Origin: Phytobacter palmae
GTDB taxonomy: Bacteria; Pseudomonadota; Gammaproteobacteria; Enterobacterales; Enterobacteriaceae
Assembly: GCA_900112785.1 (NCBI GenBank)
Contig: FONB01000009.1
Span: forward strand, 185,257 to 249,256
Reading direction: 5' to 3'
Length of the DNA stretch: 64,000 nt
Part shown: piece by piece, positions 47,795 through 56,679 of the stretch
Layout of the letters: each line of letters opens with the position of its first letter
Position numbering within the stretch: the stretch's first letter is position 1
The notes under the pieces: model-generated
The model's database searches: none
What the model was told of the DNA's origin: nothing
The model's input: only the letters and a program-made list of their open reading frames with translations
Position numbers and translations under genes: made by a program

Positions 47795-49195
47795 ATGACC
47801 CGGTATCAATTCCCGGACGGATTTTTCTGGGGTGCAGCAGCATCTGGCCCGCAAACCGAAGGTGTAGAAGGGAAAGCCCATCGTTCCATTTGGGACAGTT
47901 GGTTTGCTGAACACCCTGAGCGGTTTTATCAGCAAATGGGGCCGCAAAAGGTATGTGAAACCTACACCAAATACAAAGACGATGTGGCGTTAATGAAAGG
48001 GTTGAACTTCAACTCTTTTCGCACTTCGATTCAGTGGTCGCGGCTGATTGCCGACTTTGAAACGGGTGAGCCCGATGCCGACGCGGTGCGTTTTTACCAT
48101 GCATATCTGGACGAGATGATCGCCAACGGCATTGAGCCGATGATCAACCTTTACCACTTTGATATGCCCGAAGCGCTGCAGAAAAAATATGGCGGTTTTG
48201 AATCAGCGAAAGTCACCGACCTGTTCGCCCGTTTTGCACAGACCGCGTTCACCCTGTTCGGCCATAAAGTGAAATACTGGATAACCTTCAACGAACCGAT
48301 TGTGCCCGTTGAAGGGGGTTATCTGTATGACTTCCACTATCCATGCAAAAAAGATGGCAAGCTGGCGGCGCAGGTGGCATTCAATATTATGCTGGCGCAT
48401 GCAAAGGCGGTTCAGGTCTATCGACAACTGGCGCTGGACGGCGAGATTGGTGTGGTGTTGAACCTGACGCCGTCCTACACCCGCAATGATTCTGTTGAAG
48501 ATAAAAAAGCCGCCGCGTATGCTGATTTACTGTTCAACCGCAGTTTTCTCGATCCGCTGGTGAAACATCAGTTTCCGAAAGAATTATGCGAAATCCTCGT
48601 CGCGAATAAGTGCCTGCCAGAAGTTGCGAAAGCCGACGTTGACCTGATTACTTCGTCGCATATCGATTTTCTTGGCGTCAATTATTATGTCCCCCGGCGT
48701 GTAAAAGCACGGGAATCCGCCTACACCCTCGATTATTTCACCCCAGAATTTTATTTCGAAAATTATGTGAATCCGCAAGGGCGCTTTAACCCATACCGGG
48801 ATAATAACGAAATTTTGCCGCAGGCGATTTACGACATCGCCGCAAATATCCGCGACAACTACGGCAATATAAAATGGTATCTGGCGGAGATTGGTATTGC
48901 CATGGATCTCGAATCTGAGGGACCGGTTCAGGCCGATGGCATGATTGACGACAGTTTCCGTATCGGTCTGATGAAGGAGCATTTAATTCAGCTACATCGG
49001 GCTATTGCGGATGGGGCGAACTGTTTTGGTGTTCACCAGTGGACCTTCATTGATAACTGGTCGTGGATTAATTCCTTCAAACGTCGCTATGGCTTTTATC
49101 GTCTCGATATTGAAACAGGGGAGCGGCATATAAAGCGCAACGGGGTATGGTTTAAGACGCTTGCCCAAACCAACCAGTTCACTGACGAGGAGTAA
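47795..49195 (+). CDS. GH1 6-phospho-beta-glycosidase (probable 6-phospho-beta-mannosidase/glucosidase)
   Basis: The protein has 466 residues with a GH1 barrel: N-terminal FPDGFFWGAAASGPQTEG, acid/base Glu167 in TFNEPI, and the probable nucleophile Glu365 in YLAEIGIAMD, where most GH1 enzymes read TENG. No signal peptide, so it is cytoplasmic and acts on the PTS product. In context it should release mannose-6-phosphate plus mannose or glucose. The counterpart is GmuD in Bacillus. GAGGAG precedes the start. Confidence 0.88.
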   Translation: MTRYQFPDGFFWGAAASGPQTEGVEGKAHRSIWDSWFAEHPERFYQQMGPQKVCETYTKYKDDVALMKGLNFNSFRTSIQWSRLIADFETGEPDADAVRFYHAYLDEMIANGIEPMINLYHFDMPEALQKKYGGFESAKVTDLFARFAQTAFTLFGHKVKYWITFNEPIVPVEGGYLYDFHYPCKKDGKLAAQVAFNIMLAHAKAVQVYRQLALDGEIGVVLNLTPSYTRNDSVEDKKAAAYADLLFNRSFLDPLVKHQFPKELCEILVANKCLPEVAKADVDLITSSHIDFLGVNYYVPRRVKARESAYTLDYFTPEFYFENYVNPQGRFNPYRDNNEILPQAIYDIAANIRDNYGNIKWYLAEIGIAMDLESEGPVQADGMIDDSFRIGLMKEHLIQLHRAIADGANCFGVHQWTFIDNWSWINSFKRRYGFYRLDIETGERHIKRNGVWFKTLAQTNQFTDEE

Positions 49196-49200
49196 TAGAC

Positions 49201-50376
49201 GTGAGTCACTGTTTCTATCCACTCGTAAATGTGGTGAAGAATTATCCGTGGGGGAGTCGCTCCGCGTTCAACACGCGTTTTCATATCCCGAATCCTGATG
49301 ACCAACCGCAGGCAGAATTATGGATGGGCGTGCATCCGGCGGGGATTTCTCAGGTTGTCTGTGAAGACGGCACATGTTCTTTGATGGAACTGATTGCCGC
49401 TGATAAGCAGGCCATGCTCGGCAGTAAAATTGCCGGGCAATTCGGTGAGCTACCGTATCTGTTAAAGATCCTTGCCGCCGAAAGTGCGCTGTCGATTCAG
49501 GTTCATCCGCAAAAAGCGCAGGCGCAGGCGGGGTTTCAGCGCCAACAACAAAATCCTGATAGCCCGCCTGATTACAACGATGATAACCATAAGCCAGAGT
49601 TGGTTTATGCGCTGACGCCGTTTATGGCGATGAACGGTTTTCGTAACCCCACGGACATAGTGGACAATTTTACGCCGCTTCATATTCCTTCGCTCAGTGA
49701 TGCGTTAACACAATTAGCCGTCTCCCCCTGCGCAGAAACACTACAGGCATTTTTCCTCCTGGTGATGCAGCTCCCACAGGATGAAAAACAGCAGGCATTA
49801 AAACGGCTTATTGATAATGCCAGGGATTGGTATGACGATAATCTGGCGACGTTTATATTACGCCTGCATCAATATTATCCTGATGATATTGGCCTGTTCG
49901 CGCCGCTGTTTCTCAATTGCCTGACATTGCAGCCAGGGGAGGCGATGTTTCTTTCACCCGGTACGTTACATGCGTATGTTCATGGCGTCGCCGTGGAAGT
50001 GATGGCCAGCTCCGATAATGTTCTGCGAGCCGGGTTAACGCCGAAAAAAATTAACCTGAAGGAGCTTGTTGCCTGCACGGTATTTGAACCGATTTATGCG
50101 GCGCAATTACGCATGCGGCCGATAAGTGAAGCAGGAAAACACCATTATCCGATTCCGGTGGAGGATTTTTGCTTTGATGTCTATAGCGATGTGAAAGATG
50201 TTGCTATACAGACTTCGAGTGCAGAGATTGTTTTAGTGATCGATGGGCAGGCGTTATTGCATCATCCTTGTGGAGAAACGGTGATACTCAAGGAAGGGCA
50301 GTCGGTGTTTATTCCGGCAGTGACCGGTGACTGGACGTTGAGTATAACCGGGATGTTATGTCGCGTTTACGGTTAA
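49201..50376 (+). CDS. manA: Mannose-6-phosphate isomerase, type I
   Basis: The protein has 391 residues and starts with GTG 5 bases after the GH1 stop, behind GAGGAG. The zinc ligands are visible in SIQVHPQK, NHKPELVYAL and LSPGTLHAYVHG, and the N-terminal YPWGSRSAF pattern is that of PMI. It converts mannose-6-phosphate to fructose-6-phosphate. This is a locus-specific copy: enteric bacteria normally have manA elsewhere, so its presence here points to mannose-containing substrates. Confidence 0.93.
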   Translation: MSHCFYPLVNVVKNYPWGSRSAFNTRFHIPNPDDQPQAELWMGVHPAGISQVVCEDGTCSLMELIAADKQAMLGSKIAGQFGELPYLLKILAAESALSIQVHPQKAQAQAGFQRQQQNPDSPPDYNDDNHKPELVYALTPFMAMNGFRNPTDIVDNFTPLHIPSLSDALTQLAVSPCAETLQAFFLLVMQLPQDEKQQALKRLIDNARDWYDDNLATFILRLHQYYPDDIGLFAPLFLNCLTLQPGEAMFLSPGTLHAYVHGVAVEVMASSDNVLRAGLTPKKINLKELVACTVFEPIYAAQLRMRPISEAGKHHYPIPVEDFCFDVYSDVKDVAIQTSSAEIVLVIDGQALLHHPCGETVILKEGQSVFIPAVTGDWTLSITGMLCRVYG

Positions 50377-50407
50377 TATCATTAAGCGTTGTTGAGTCCT
50401 GAGAGGG

Positions 50408-50440
50408 CAGCAGACACCCGGATAGACCAGATGTCTGCTT
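50408..50440. terminator. Possible bidirectional terminator between manA and the chemoreceptor gene
   Basis: AGCAGACA at 50409-50416 pairs with TGTCTGCT at 50432-50439 over a 15-base loop, in the gap between two convergent genes. The T tract is short (TTT). Confidence 0.5.
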
Positions 50441-50449
50441 TCCGGTATC

Positions 50450-52354
50450 TCAGGATACAAAGCGGTCAACAAGTGTGGACATCGCTTTTGACTGCGCATC
50501 AAGCATTTGACTGGCGGTTGCCATCTGGGAAACCAGCGCTGCGTTTTGCTGAGTCACCTGCTCCAGTTGATTCAGCGCCTGATGCACCTGTGACACCCCG
50601 AGAGACTGTTCATTGGCCGCGCGGGCAATATCACTGACATATTGCTTCATCCGCCCGGTATTCTCCGCTGCTGCTTTCAGTGCCGCTTCGGACGCTGAAA
50701 CTCGCTCCACCCCTTCGCCAATTTTATCCATATTCTGATTAACCAGCTGCCGAATCAGACTGGCCTCCCTGGCGCAGCGCTGGGAGAGATGACGAACCTC
50801 CGCCGCCACAACGGCGAAACCTTTACCCAGTTCACCCGCGCGGGCTGCTTCAACCGCGGCGTTTAGCGCCAGTAAATTGGTTTGAAATGAGATCTCATCA
50901 ATTGACGCCACGATCTGGAAAATATTGTCGCTGGAAGAACGGATAGCAGACATGCTCTGGCTGGCCTCGTTCGAAACGCGGGTCGCATTCAGCACATCAT
51001 TTGCCATCGACTGGGTCAGTCGTTCCGCCTCGCTGGCGTTATGTGCTGTCTGAGAGATGGCCGTCGATATTTGTTCCATGCTGGCTGCGGTTTCAACGAT
51101 CGATGCGGCCTGCTCATCGGTACGCTGGGCCAGATCCTGATTGCCGTCGGTAATATCGCCGCTGGCGTTGCTGAGTATCACCGCGCCCGATTTAATTTCC
51201 TGCACGATATGCTGAATGTTTTCGATTGCCTGATTGTAGGCACGATTAAGAGCAGAGAGCTCATCGCTACCAGGCACATCGAGGCGGCGGGTCAGATCGC
51301 CGTCCATCTCATTGATGGTTTGCAGCGTTTTGTTCAGTTGTTGTTGAATACTGCGCACCACCATCACGGCAAAGGCAATAGCAATGAGCAGGGCAACCAG
51401 ACTTATCGCCAGGAAGGATTGCCAGTCAACGCGTGCGTTGTGCGCCAGTGCGGCTGAATGCGCCAGAAGGGCATCTGCTGTCTGGTTTTCGACCTGACGA
51501 AGTATCTCAATGCGCCGGGTCTGGGCAGTAAACCAGTCAGTCGGTTTGACGCCAAACCCGCCATCCTGCGCTTTATTTAAGGCAACCGTTCGCAACTCAA
51601 GGGCGCGGGCGGCGTCGGAAGACAAAAGGGCTTTATCCAGTTCCGCTGCCTGACTCGCGCTGCTAAAGCGGCGGGTGGCGGTCAGCCAGGCCTCTTGTTT
51701 ACCCACCACATCACTGAGCATACGGAATTGACCGTCGCTAAAACGATCAACGGAGAAGACGTTAGTGAGCAGTGCGCGCTCGATCCCGGCCTGCTCTTTG
51801 AGATTCAGCAGACTATAGAACGCGGCCAACTCATTAACCATTGGGCCGGACGCGCTTAATTGACCTATCCCACCAACGAAACTGAGCAGCCCGGAGATAG
51901 TCTGCGTATAGAATTGCGTCGACTTTATCGCGTCTATATTCAGAGCGCTAATCGCATTACGAGTCGAATCAAGGGACTGAATTCTGTCCTTAAATACGTT
52001 CAGCGTGGCTGCAATATTACCTTGCGTTACATTCGTATCAGCACTGGCTAACGCCTGGTTTAATTTCTCCAGTGCGTCGTCAGTTAATTTCCGCTGCACA
52101 ATGATTTCATCGCGAAACTGCTGCCCACGCGCGCCAATAAAACCGGCGCTCATTCCACGTTCGCGTTGTAGTTGATGGACAACATCTCCCGCGCTACGGG
52201 CAAGAGTTGTTAGCTGGCCGATAGTATTCATCTGTCGCTCAGTACCAATACGGCTGAGCATGCCTGAACCGGCAAACCATATCACTGCAAGCAGAAGAGG
52301 GAATAATGCGATAAATAACTTCATTCTCATAGAAATACGATAAATCCATGACAT
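50450..52354 (-). CDS. Methyl-accepting chemotaxis protein with NIT sensor domain
   Basis: The protein has 634 residues. One membrane helix lies at ~12-32 (LFIALFPLLLAVIWFAGSGML). A periplasmic helical domain (~40-300) with QLQRERGMSAGFIG is the NIT (nitrate/nitrite-sensing type) domain. A second helix (~310-330), HAMP and the signalling domain follow, with the conserved hairpin EISFQTNLLALNAAVEAARAGELGKGFAVVAAEVR. No C-terminal CheR/CheB pentapeptide (NWETF type) is seen; it ends LVDRFVS. A sigma-28-like promoter lies directly upstream, so it belongs to the flagellar regulon. Confidence 0.93.
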   Translation of the reverse strand: MSWIYRISMRMKLFIALFPLLLAVIWFAGSGMLSRIGTERQMNTIGQLTTLARSAGDVVHQLQRERGMSAGFIGARGQQFRDEIIVQRKLTDDALEKLNQALASADTNVTQGNIAATLNVFKDRIQSLDSTRNAISALNIDAIKSTQFYTQTISGLLSFVGGIGQLSASGPMVNELAAFYSLLNLKEQAGIERALLTNVFSVDRFSDGQFRMLSDVVGKQEAWLTATRRFSSASQAAELDKALLSSDAARALELRTVALNKAQDGGFGVKPTDWFTAQTRRIEILRQVENQTADALLAHSAALAHNARVDWQSFLAISLVALLIAIAFAVMVVRSIQQQLNKTLQTINEMDGDLTRRLDVPGSDELSALNRAYNQAIENIQHIVQEIKSGAVILSNASGDITDGNQDLAQRTDEQAASIVETAASMEQISTAISQTAHNASEAERLTQSMANDVLNATRVSNEASQSMSAIRSSSDNIFQIVASIDEISFQTNLLALNAAVEAARAGELGKGFAVVAAEVRHLSQRCAREASLIRQLVNQNMDKIGEGVERVSASEAALKAAAENTGRMKQYVSDIARAANEQSLGVSQVHQALNQLEQVTQQNAALVSQMATASQMLDAQSKAMSTLVDRFVS

Positions 52355-52393
52355 ATCGTTATTTTCCTTATTTGCTGTGTTGTCTTATAAGTG

Positions 52394-52421
52394 CTATCGG
52401 CACATTTGTGGTTAATCTTTA
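52394..52421 (-). promoter_or_regulatory. Sigma-28 (FliA)-like promoter of the chemoreceptor gene
   Basis: On the minus strand, TAAAGATT and GCCGATAG are separated by 12 bases. The consensus is TAAAGTTT-N11-GCCGATAA. It lies ~40 bases before the start codon. Confidence 0.6.
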
Positions 52422-52901
52422 CAACTTTATTATTATGAAAAAATGCATTGTTATTCATATAAGAAGGTAATGGGAAAGAGGGAATGCATAAGCGGCGTAA
52501 TCTCTCTGAAATGTATTCTGTCTGTTGCCCCGGTAACGTGGTATAGGGTGTTTAAAAATGGACTGTTCTTCTTCGCTACGTTTTACTCATGCCCATAAAA
52601 TGCGGTTTAAGTCATTATTAATCTTTATGCAGTGCTGCTTCAATTGAGAAGGGTTACTCACCTGCATTACACTGCGACGTAATGAGGCTACCCTTCACAC
52701 TGCCTGAGGTCGTAACTATCGTTATGTTTTGCCACGGTTGTTCACCGATTATCCTGGTGAAAGCGTTCTTTTTGCGTCTGGTCTCAAAAATCATAATTTA
52801 GCCTTATTCTGAAAATATATTATTCAGTAGAATATAAATATTTTTAACAATCTTATACCGTTACGCTATCCCATACATAATGTATCGCGGAGAGATAAAT
52901 T
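52422..52901. other. AT-rich intergenic region
   Basis: Nothing clear is seen besides AT-rich promoter-like stretches (for example around 52800-52860) for the small gene at 52902. Confidence 0.45.
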
Positions 52902-53162
52902 ATGCGGCTTGATGTGATAACTGATCATACCGAGAAAGTGCTGAATCTTATGATGGACAAGGCCATCAGAGAATGTGACCCCGAGTACGGTCGACTGGCC
53001 GATACATGGTACACCATGGCAGAGGGGGCGCTTTTTCTCTGGCAGGAACTGGCTGAGTGTTGTACCGAAGTTTCGGAAGAAGAGAAAAAGGAAATGGCAC
53101 ACCGCCTTCGCCACATTATCAATATCAACAGAGTCCCGTTGCTTAATAAAAAGGATGAATAA
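52902..53162 (+). CDS. Small hypothetical protein
   Basis: The protein has 86 residues and begins MRLDVITDHTEKVLNLMMDK. A good GGAGAG site lies 7 bases upstream. It is helical, with a central aromatic-rich helix (DTWYTMAEGALFLWQELAE), and has no signal peptide. Function unknown. Confidence 0.6.
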   Translation: MRLDVITDHTEKVLNLMMDKAIRECDPEYGRLADTWYTMAEGALFLWQELAECCTEVSEEEKKEMAHRLRHIININRVPLLNKKDE

Positions 53163-53430
53163 CAAATTGAATTTCTGAAAAAAATGCATCTTTAAAAAGC
53201 TTTGTGCAGCCTGGTTTTGGTATAGAAACTGACCAGGAGGGGTACTATTAACAGCGTGACGTTACCCCGGACAGAGTGACGAGAATATATTATTCACTAT
53301 TTCCAGTCATGGGGTTCGTTGCCGCAACGTTAAGTGATGAGTATCAGGTCAGCGTTATTGGGAGTCATATATCGCTGCACCTGGTTGTCCTGTCCTCACC
53401 TGCAATGCAGGCGAGGTTCATTCCGGGTAC

Positions 53431-53697
53431 TTATTGTTCTGTGGCCTCGGTATTTTTCGCATGAATTTTTTTATTCGCTTCGCCACTTTCATTCAGTGCC
53501 TGACTGGCGGCTTTTTCGGCATGCGCGGCGCTATAGGCTGCAAGGTGAGAAATGACGATGGCGTAAATACTCATCAGCGAAACCCAGAGAATGCTGTTCT
53601 TCCACCATAATAATGTTGGAATTGTCAACACTGCCCAGATTAACGCCAAAAATAAATGCACTCTGGCCATAAATCGGGCTGTCAGTTTGACTTTCAT
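53431..53697 (-). CDS. Small inner-membrane protein
   Basis: The protein has 88 residues from ATG 53697 (AAGGAG 5 bases upstream; GTG 53703 is less likely). Two hydrophobic segments (VHLFLALIWAVLTIPTLLWW and ILWVSLMSIYAIVISHLAAY) form a helical hairpin, followed by a polar, Ala/Glu-rich cytoplasmic tail. Function unknown. Confidence 0.65.
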   Translation of the reverse strand: MKVKLTARFMARVHLFLALIWAVLTIPTLLWWKNSILWVSLMSIYAIVISHLAAYSAAHAEKAASQALNESGEANKKIHAKNTEATEQ

Positions 53698-53978
53698 ATT
53701 CACTCCTTATTTTCGCGCTATATGTTTGCCATCCTGATAATATTTATAGCATTTGCTTGTTAGTTGTTACGGTTATTTTTGTTACAGTTTGTACGCAAGA
53801 GAAATTGAGATAATTCCTCTGGAAAATAAGCAAGTAAGCAGGCCCTTTTGAGAAAAAAGAGTAGCATTGCTCAAGTAGTGCCCGTCTGTGAGAAAAATTC
53901 AGACGGGAGGGTTCCGTACGAATTAATACTTAAGTGTTACATGCTCTTCTCAGCATTATTTCCTGAGAGATTCAAGAT

Positions 53979-54149
53979 TTAAGCAAAGGCCGGTTTGTCT
54001 TGGTTATAAAGTTTGCTGCAGTGAGGGCACATCAATGACAAGCCTTTCTGGACTCGTGTAAAGCTATGTTCAGACTGTTTAGTGCAGTGGGGGCAGGCAC
54101 ATTTGACGAGATAGTTGCGATTATTTTTTGAATCTTTGCGTTGTGGCAT
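53979..54149 (-). CDS. Small zinc-ribbon protein (YnfU-like)
   Basis: The protein has 56 residues, starting at MPQRKDSK; the longer form from 54185 lacks a ribosome site. Two CPHC knuckles (KCACPHCTKQSEHSF and LMCPHCSKLY) form a zinc ribbon. It resembles YnfU, which in E. coli lies in a region with cold-shock genes (from memory). The cold-shock gene lies 470 bases away on the opposite strand, so a role in stress is possible. Confidence 0.6.
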   Translation of the reverse strand: MPQRKDSKNNRNYLVKCACPHCTKQSEHSFTRVQKGLSLMCPHCSKLYNQDKPAFA

Positions 54150-54460
54150 AGGGTTTTTCCTGATAAATGGGCTGTAACCATACACTATCCCTGCACGTAT
54201 TGCCCATGATCATTTTTTCATTCCCGTTTTAAACGGGATATTATCAACTCTGGTCAGGTACAGTTGGTGAAAAGTGCCATCTCAGGCGTAGTTTATTTTT
54301 GTCAGATCTTTTCTTTAAAAAAAGCACATGGTTAGCTCCTGCATCTGAAACGAGCCGTCAGGGGTTAAAATATTAAGTGAGTGCCTGCGAGCGTAGCGGG
54401 GAGGAAATGGTCAGGAAAATAAAACTTGCATAATATGATATGACATGTCTTAATGAGGTG
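54150..54460. promoter_or_regulatory. Divergent promoter region of zinc-ribbon and cold-shock genes
   Basis: This AT-rich stretch carries promoters for both directions. Expression of the cold-shock unit should begin near 54461, where the cspA-like leader starts. Confidence 0.5.
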
Positions 54461-54618
54461 TCGGTTTGATACACAGACCAGTCTAAAGCATTCCGTTTTT
54501 TGCCCTCATTTTAAGTATCCTTAGATACCTCTTTTTCGAGTCTTCATTGAAAGTTATGCGATTCTTCTGTAATCGGACCCTGCATGCCGAAAGGCTATAC
54601 ATTTATAGGTAAAAAAAT
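54461..54618 (+). promoter_or_regulatory. cspA-type cold-shock 5' leader (RNA thermosensor)
   Basis: This 158-nt leader begins CGGTTTGATACACAGACC, close to the start of the E. coli cspA leader with its cold box (TGACGTACAGA; here TGATACACAGA at 54467-54477, 8 of 11). Near its end it has GCCGAAAGGC, also found in cspA, before the ribosome site. Its length matches the ~159-nt cspA leader. In E. coli this RNA refolds in the cold to favour translation. Confidence 0.8.
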
Positions 54619-54831
54619 ATGTCTTCAACAATGACAGGTAATGTAAAGTGGTTCAACCCTGAAAAAGGTTTTGGGTTTATCACTCAAAAAGATGGTGGCA
54701 AAGATGTATTCGTGCATTTTTCTGCCATTCAAAGCAATGATTTTAAAACGCTTGAAGAAAATCAAGCAGTTAAATTCTCAGTTGAAAACGGTCCGAAAGG
54801 CCTTTCCGCTGTTAATGTAGTAATCCTTTAA
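54619..54831 (+). CDS. CspA-family cold-shock protein
   Basis: The protein has 70 residues with RNP1 KGFGFIT and RNP2 VFVHFSAI, the nucleic-acid-binding motifs of the cold-shock domain. It is an RNA chaperone. The conserved aromatic residues are in place. It follows a cspA-like leader and precedes a YmcF-like gene by 13 bases. Confidence 0.95.
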   Translation: MSSTMTGNVKWFNPEKGFGFITQKDGGKDVFVHFSAIQSNDFKTLEENQAVKFSVENGPKGLSAVNVVIL

Positions 54832-54844
54832 GGACACTTTCACT

Positions 54845-55045
54845 ATTTCTAATATTCATCTTCGCTGTCCAAAATGTCACGGTTCGCAATATCGTGTTTC
54901 TCATTTTGATGTAACAGAAACTAATCCATACGGTGCAAAATGCATTTTTTGCAAAAACATAATGGTTACCAATGAACATTACAGTTTAGCAACAATGCAC
55001 CCAGTGCCGCATGTCAGAAACGTCACACCAACGCATATTGTCTAG
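54845..55045 (+). CDS. ymcF: YmcF/YnfQ-like cold-shock zinc-ribbon protein with probable ATT start
   Basis: The protein has 66 residues. No ATG or GTG start is available in frame before the conserved part; ATT at 54845 lies 10 bases after AAGGA and gives ISNIHLRCPKCHGSQYR. It carries two cysteine pairs (CPKC, CIFC). It aligns by eye with E. coli YmcF and YnfQ, small cold-shock proteins found downstream of csp genes for which a non-AUG start has been reported (from memory). It is co-transcribed with the cold-shock gene. Confidence 0.8.
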   Translation: MSNIHLRCPKCHGSQYRVSHFDVTETNPYGAKCIFCKNIMVTNEHYSLATMHPVPHVRNVTPTHIV

Positions 55046-55085
55046 ATATTGCGCCTGCTTCATGTAATCAATTAAGGACTGACTA

Positions 55086-55316
55086 ATGTCATCAAAGGTT
55101 TTAGTTTTTTTCAACTCTCAGCCGGTCAAAGCCATTGAAGTAAATGACAACGACAAGACCGTTGAGTGTGAATACCCTAACGGCGAGAAAGCGACCCTTA
55201 ATATTATGCACGCAGGCGTTCACTCACTCACCGGTGATCATCTGGAAATTCGTGTTGCTACTGACAGAGAGCTTTCATCGGATGACATCATGACCGCAGC
55301 CAGGAAATTTATCTAA
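55086..55316 (+). CDS. Small hypothetical protein of the cold-shock unit
   Basis: The protein has 76 residues (MSSKVLVFFNSQPVKAIEV...). AAGGA precedes it at 7-8 bases, 40 bases after the YmcF-like gene with no terminator between, so it is probably co-expressed in the cold. It has a beta-rich start and a helical end, with no known motif. Confidence 0.65.
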   Translation: MSSKVLVFFNSQPVKAIEVNDNDKTVECEYPNGEKATLNIMHAGVHSLTGDHLEIRVATDRELSSDDIMTAARKFI

Positions 55317-56141
55317 TCTGGATTTTGGCTGTCCACGTTCTGCATTTTTTCCCGCTGATAAGCCATTCTCGTCATTTATGCTGTGCAAAACGCGCTAATA
55401 ACTTACTGATCCCATTTCCATATCGGATTTAGTGGAATGAAAAGAACGCCACATTCCACCATCATCCACAGGTGCATTGCCCCTGCCTGCACCGCATTCA
55501 GAATGATAGCAGGCTCAATCACTGGTGAAGATTGAACGATAGATTTCAGGTGAGAGAAAGCGGGTTGTATCCGTTGAATTTTTGGTTACTGGCAATCTGT
55601 CTGCCTGTATGGTGGTTTTCCGGGCCCACGCACTTCCTGCCGTCATGCCTGAACATTATTGCCCTGATAACAAATCGGGTCCCTGGTCGGATCTAGCCCA
55701 GGTTGTTGTGCCTTGTTCGTGGGGATCCCTGTGTAAACGCTGCATGAAGGCATTTTCTTAGGCCACATGATTATAAATTCAGTTTTCCAGCTGTGCCCCT
55801 CATTTTTTCTTTCCCGCGGTTATGAGCTATGCGCCTGAAAATGAATGAATATTTTTAATTTCAGTACAATGATTTGGGTCAATTAAAGCTCGTTTCATTA
55901 ACAATTTCCCCTTCGCCTTAACTATTGCAACATAAATGTTCGGTTAATGCGCTAAAGGTAGTACAGATTACTAATGTGTCAGTGCTATCTGTTATTCATA
56001 TCCAGTAAAAAACTCTTAAGAATTTCCTTAATTCAGTTTAAAGATCTTAGTATTTGATCTTACGCAGATCATTATTCTATTATCGCGTGTAAATCACTTT
56101 CATATGAAAGTGTGCACAGCGATAAACCGAGGGATGATGAG
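55317..56141. other. Long AT-rich region upstream of the type VI secretion genes
   Basis: These 825 bases contain no convincing gene. A perfect palindrome lies at 56095-56112. The low GC in 55800-56100 suits a silenced (H-NS-type) promoter of the secretion cluster. Confidence 0.55.
56095..56112. promoter_or_regulatory. Perfect 18-bp palindrome before tssB
   Basis: CACTTTCATATGAAAGTG is a perfect palindrome ending 29 bases before the tssB start codon. It may be an operator for a dimeric regulator of the secretion operon. Confidence 0.6.
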
Positions 56142-56639
56142 ATGGCTGATAGTTTCCAGAATGAAGTGCCAAAGGCACGTATTAATCTAAAGCTTGACCT
56201 GCATACGGGGGGCGCGAGCAAGAAAACCGAGCTCCCCCTTAAATTACTGGTGGCGGGCGACTTCAGTCATGGTCAGGAGTCCGCACCTCTGTCTGAGCGC
56301 AAAAAAGTTAACCTGAACAAAAACAACTTTGACTCAGTGCTTTGCGAATATTCCCCAAAAGTAAACCTGACCGTTAAAAATACGCTTGCTGATGACGGCA
56401 GCGAAGACAACATCACTCTTACTTTCCGGAGCATGAAAGATTTCACTCCCGAACAGGTCTCCCGGCAAATCCCCCAACTAAAAGCCATGCTTTCCATGCG
56501 CAACCTGCTTCGCGATTTAAAAGCTAACCTGCTGGATAATCAGGCTTTTCGAAAGGAGCTGGAAAAAATTCTCCTCGATCCGGCGTTAAGCGCAGAACTT
56601 AAAGCCGAACTCTCAGCCCTGGCCCCAAAACAGCCATAA
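56142..56639 (+). CDS. tssB: TssB, small sheath subunit of the type VI secretion system
   Basis: The protein has 165 residues from ATG 56142, giving the family start MADSFQNEVPKARINLKLDL; GTG 56112 is an upstream in-frame codon without a ribosome site. With TssC it forms the contractile sheath. Conserved ELPLKLLVAGDFS and RKKVNLNKNNFDSVL are present. It is the first gene of the operon. Confidence 0.95.
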   Translation: MADSFQNEVPKARINLKLDLHTGGASKKTELPLKLLVAGDFSHGQESAPLSERKKVNLNKNNFDSVLCEYSPKVNLTVKNTLADDGSEDNITLTFRSMKDFTPEQVSRQIPQLKAMLSMRNLLRDLKANLLDNQAFRKELEKILLDPALSAELKAELSALAPKQP

Positions 56640-56679
56640 CGGTCACGATGATTTAACGGATTAATTAAGGAAGATGTTG

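Noticed and set aside
53881..53907. 8-bp inverted repeat CCCGTCTG/CAGACGGG
   Set aside because: No T tract follows on either strand and no gene ends nearby, so I could not assign it a function.
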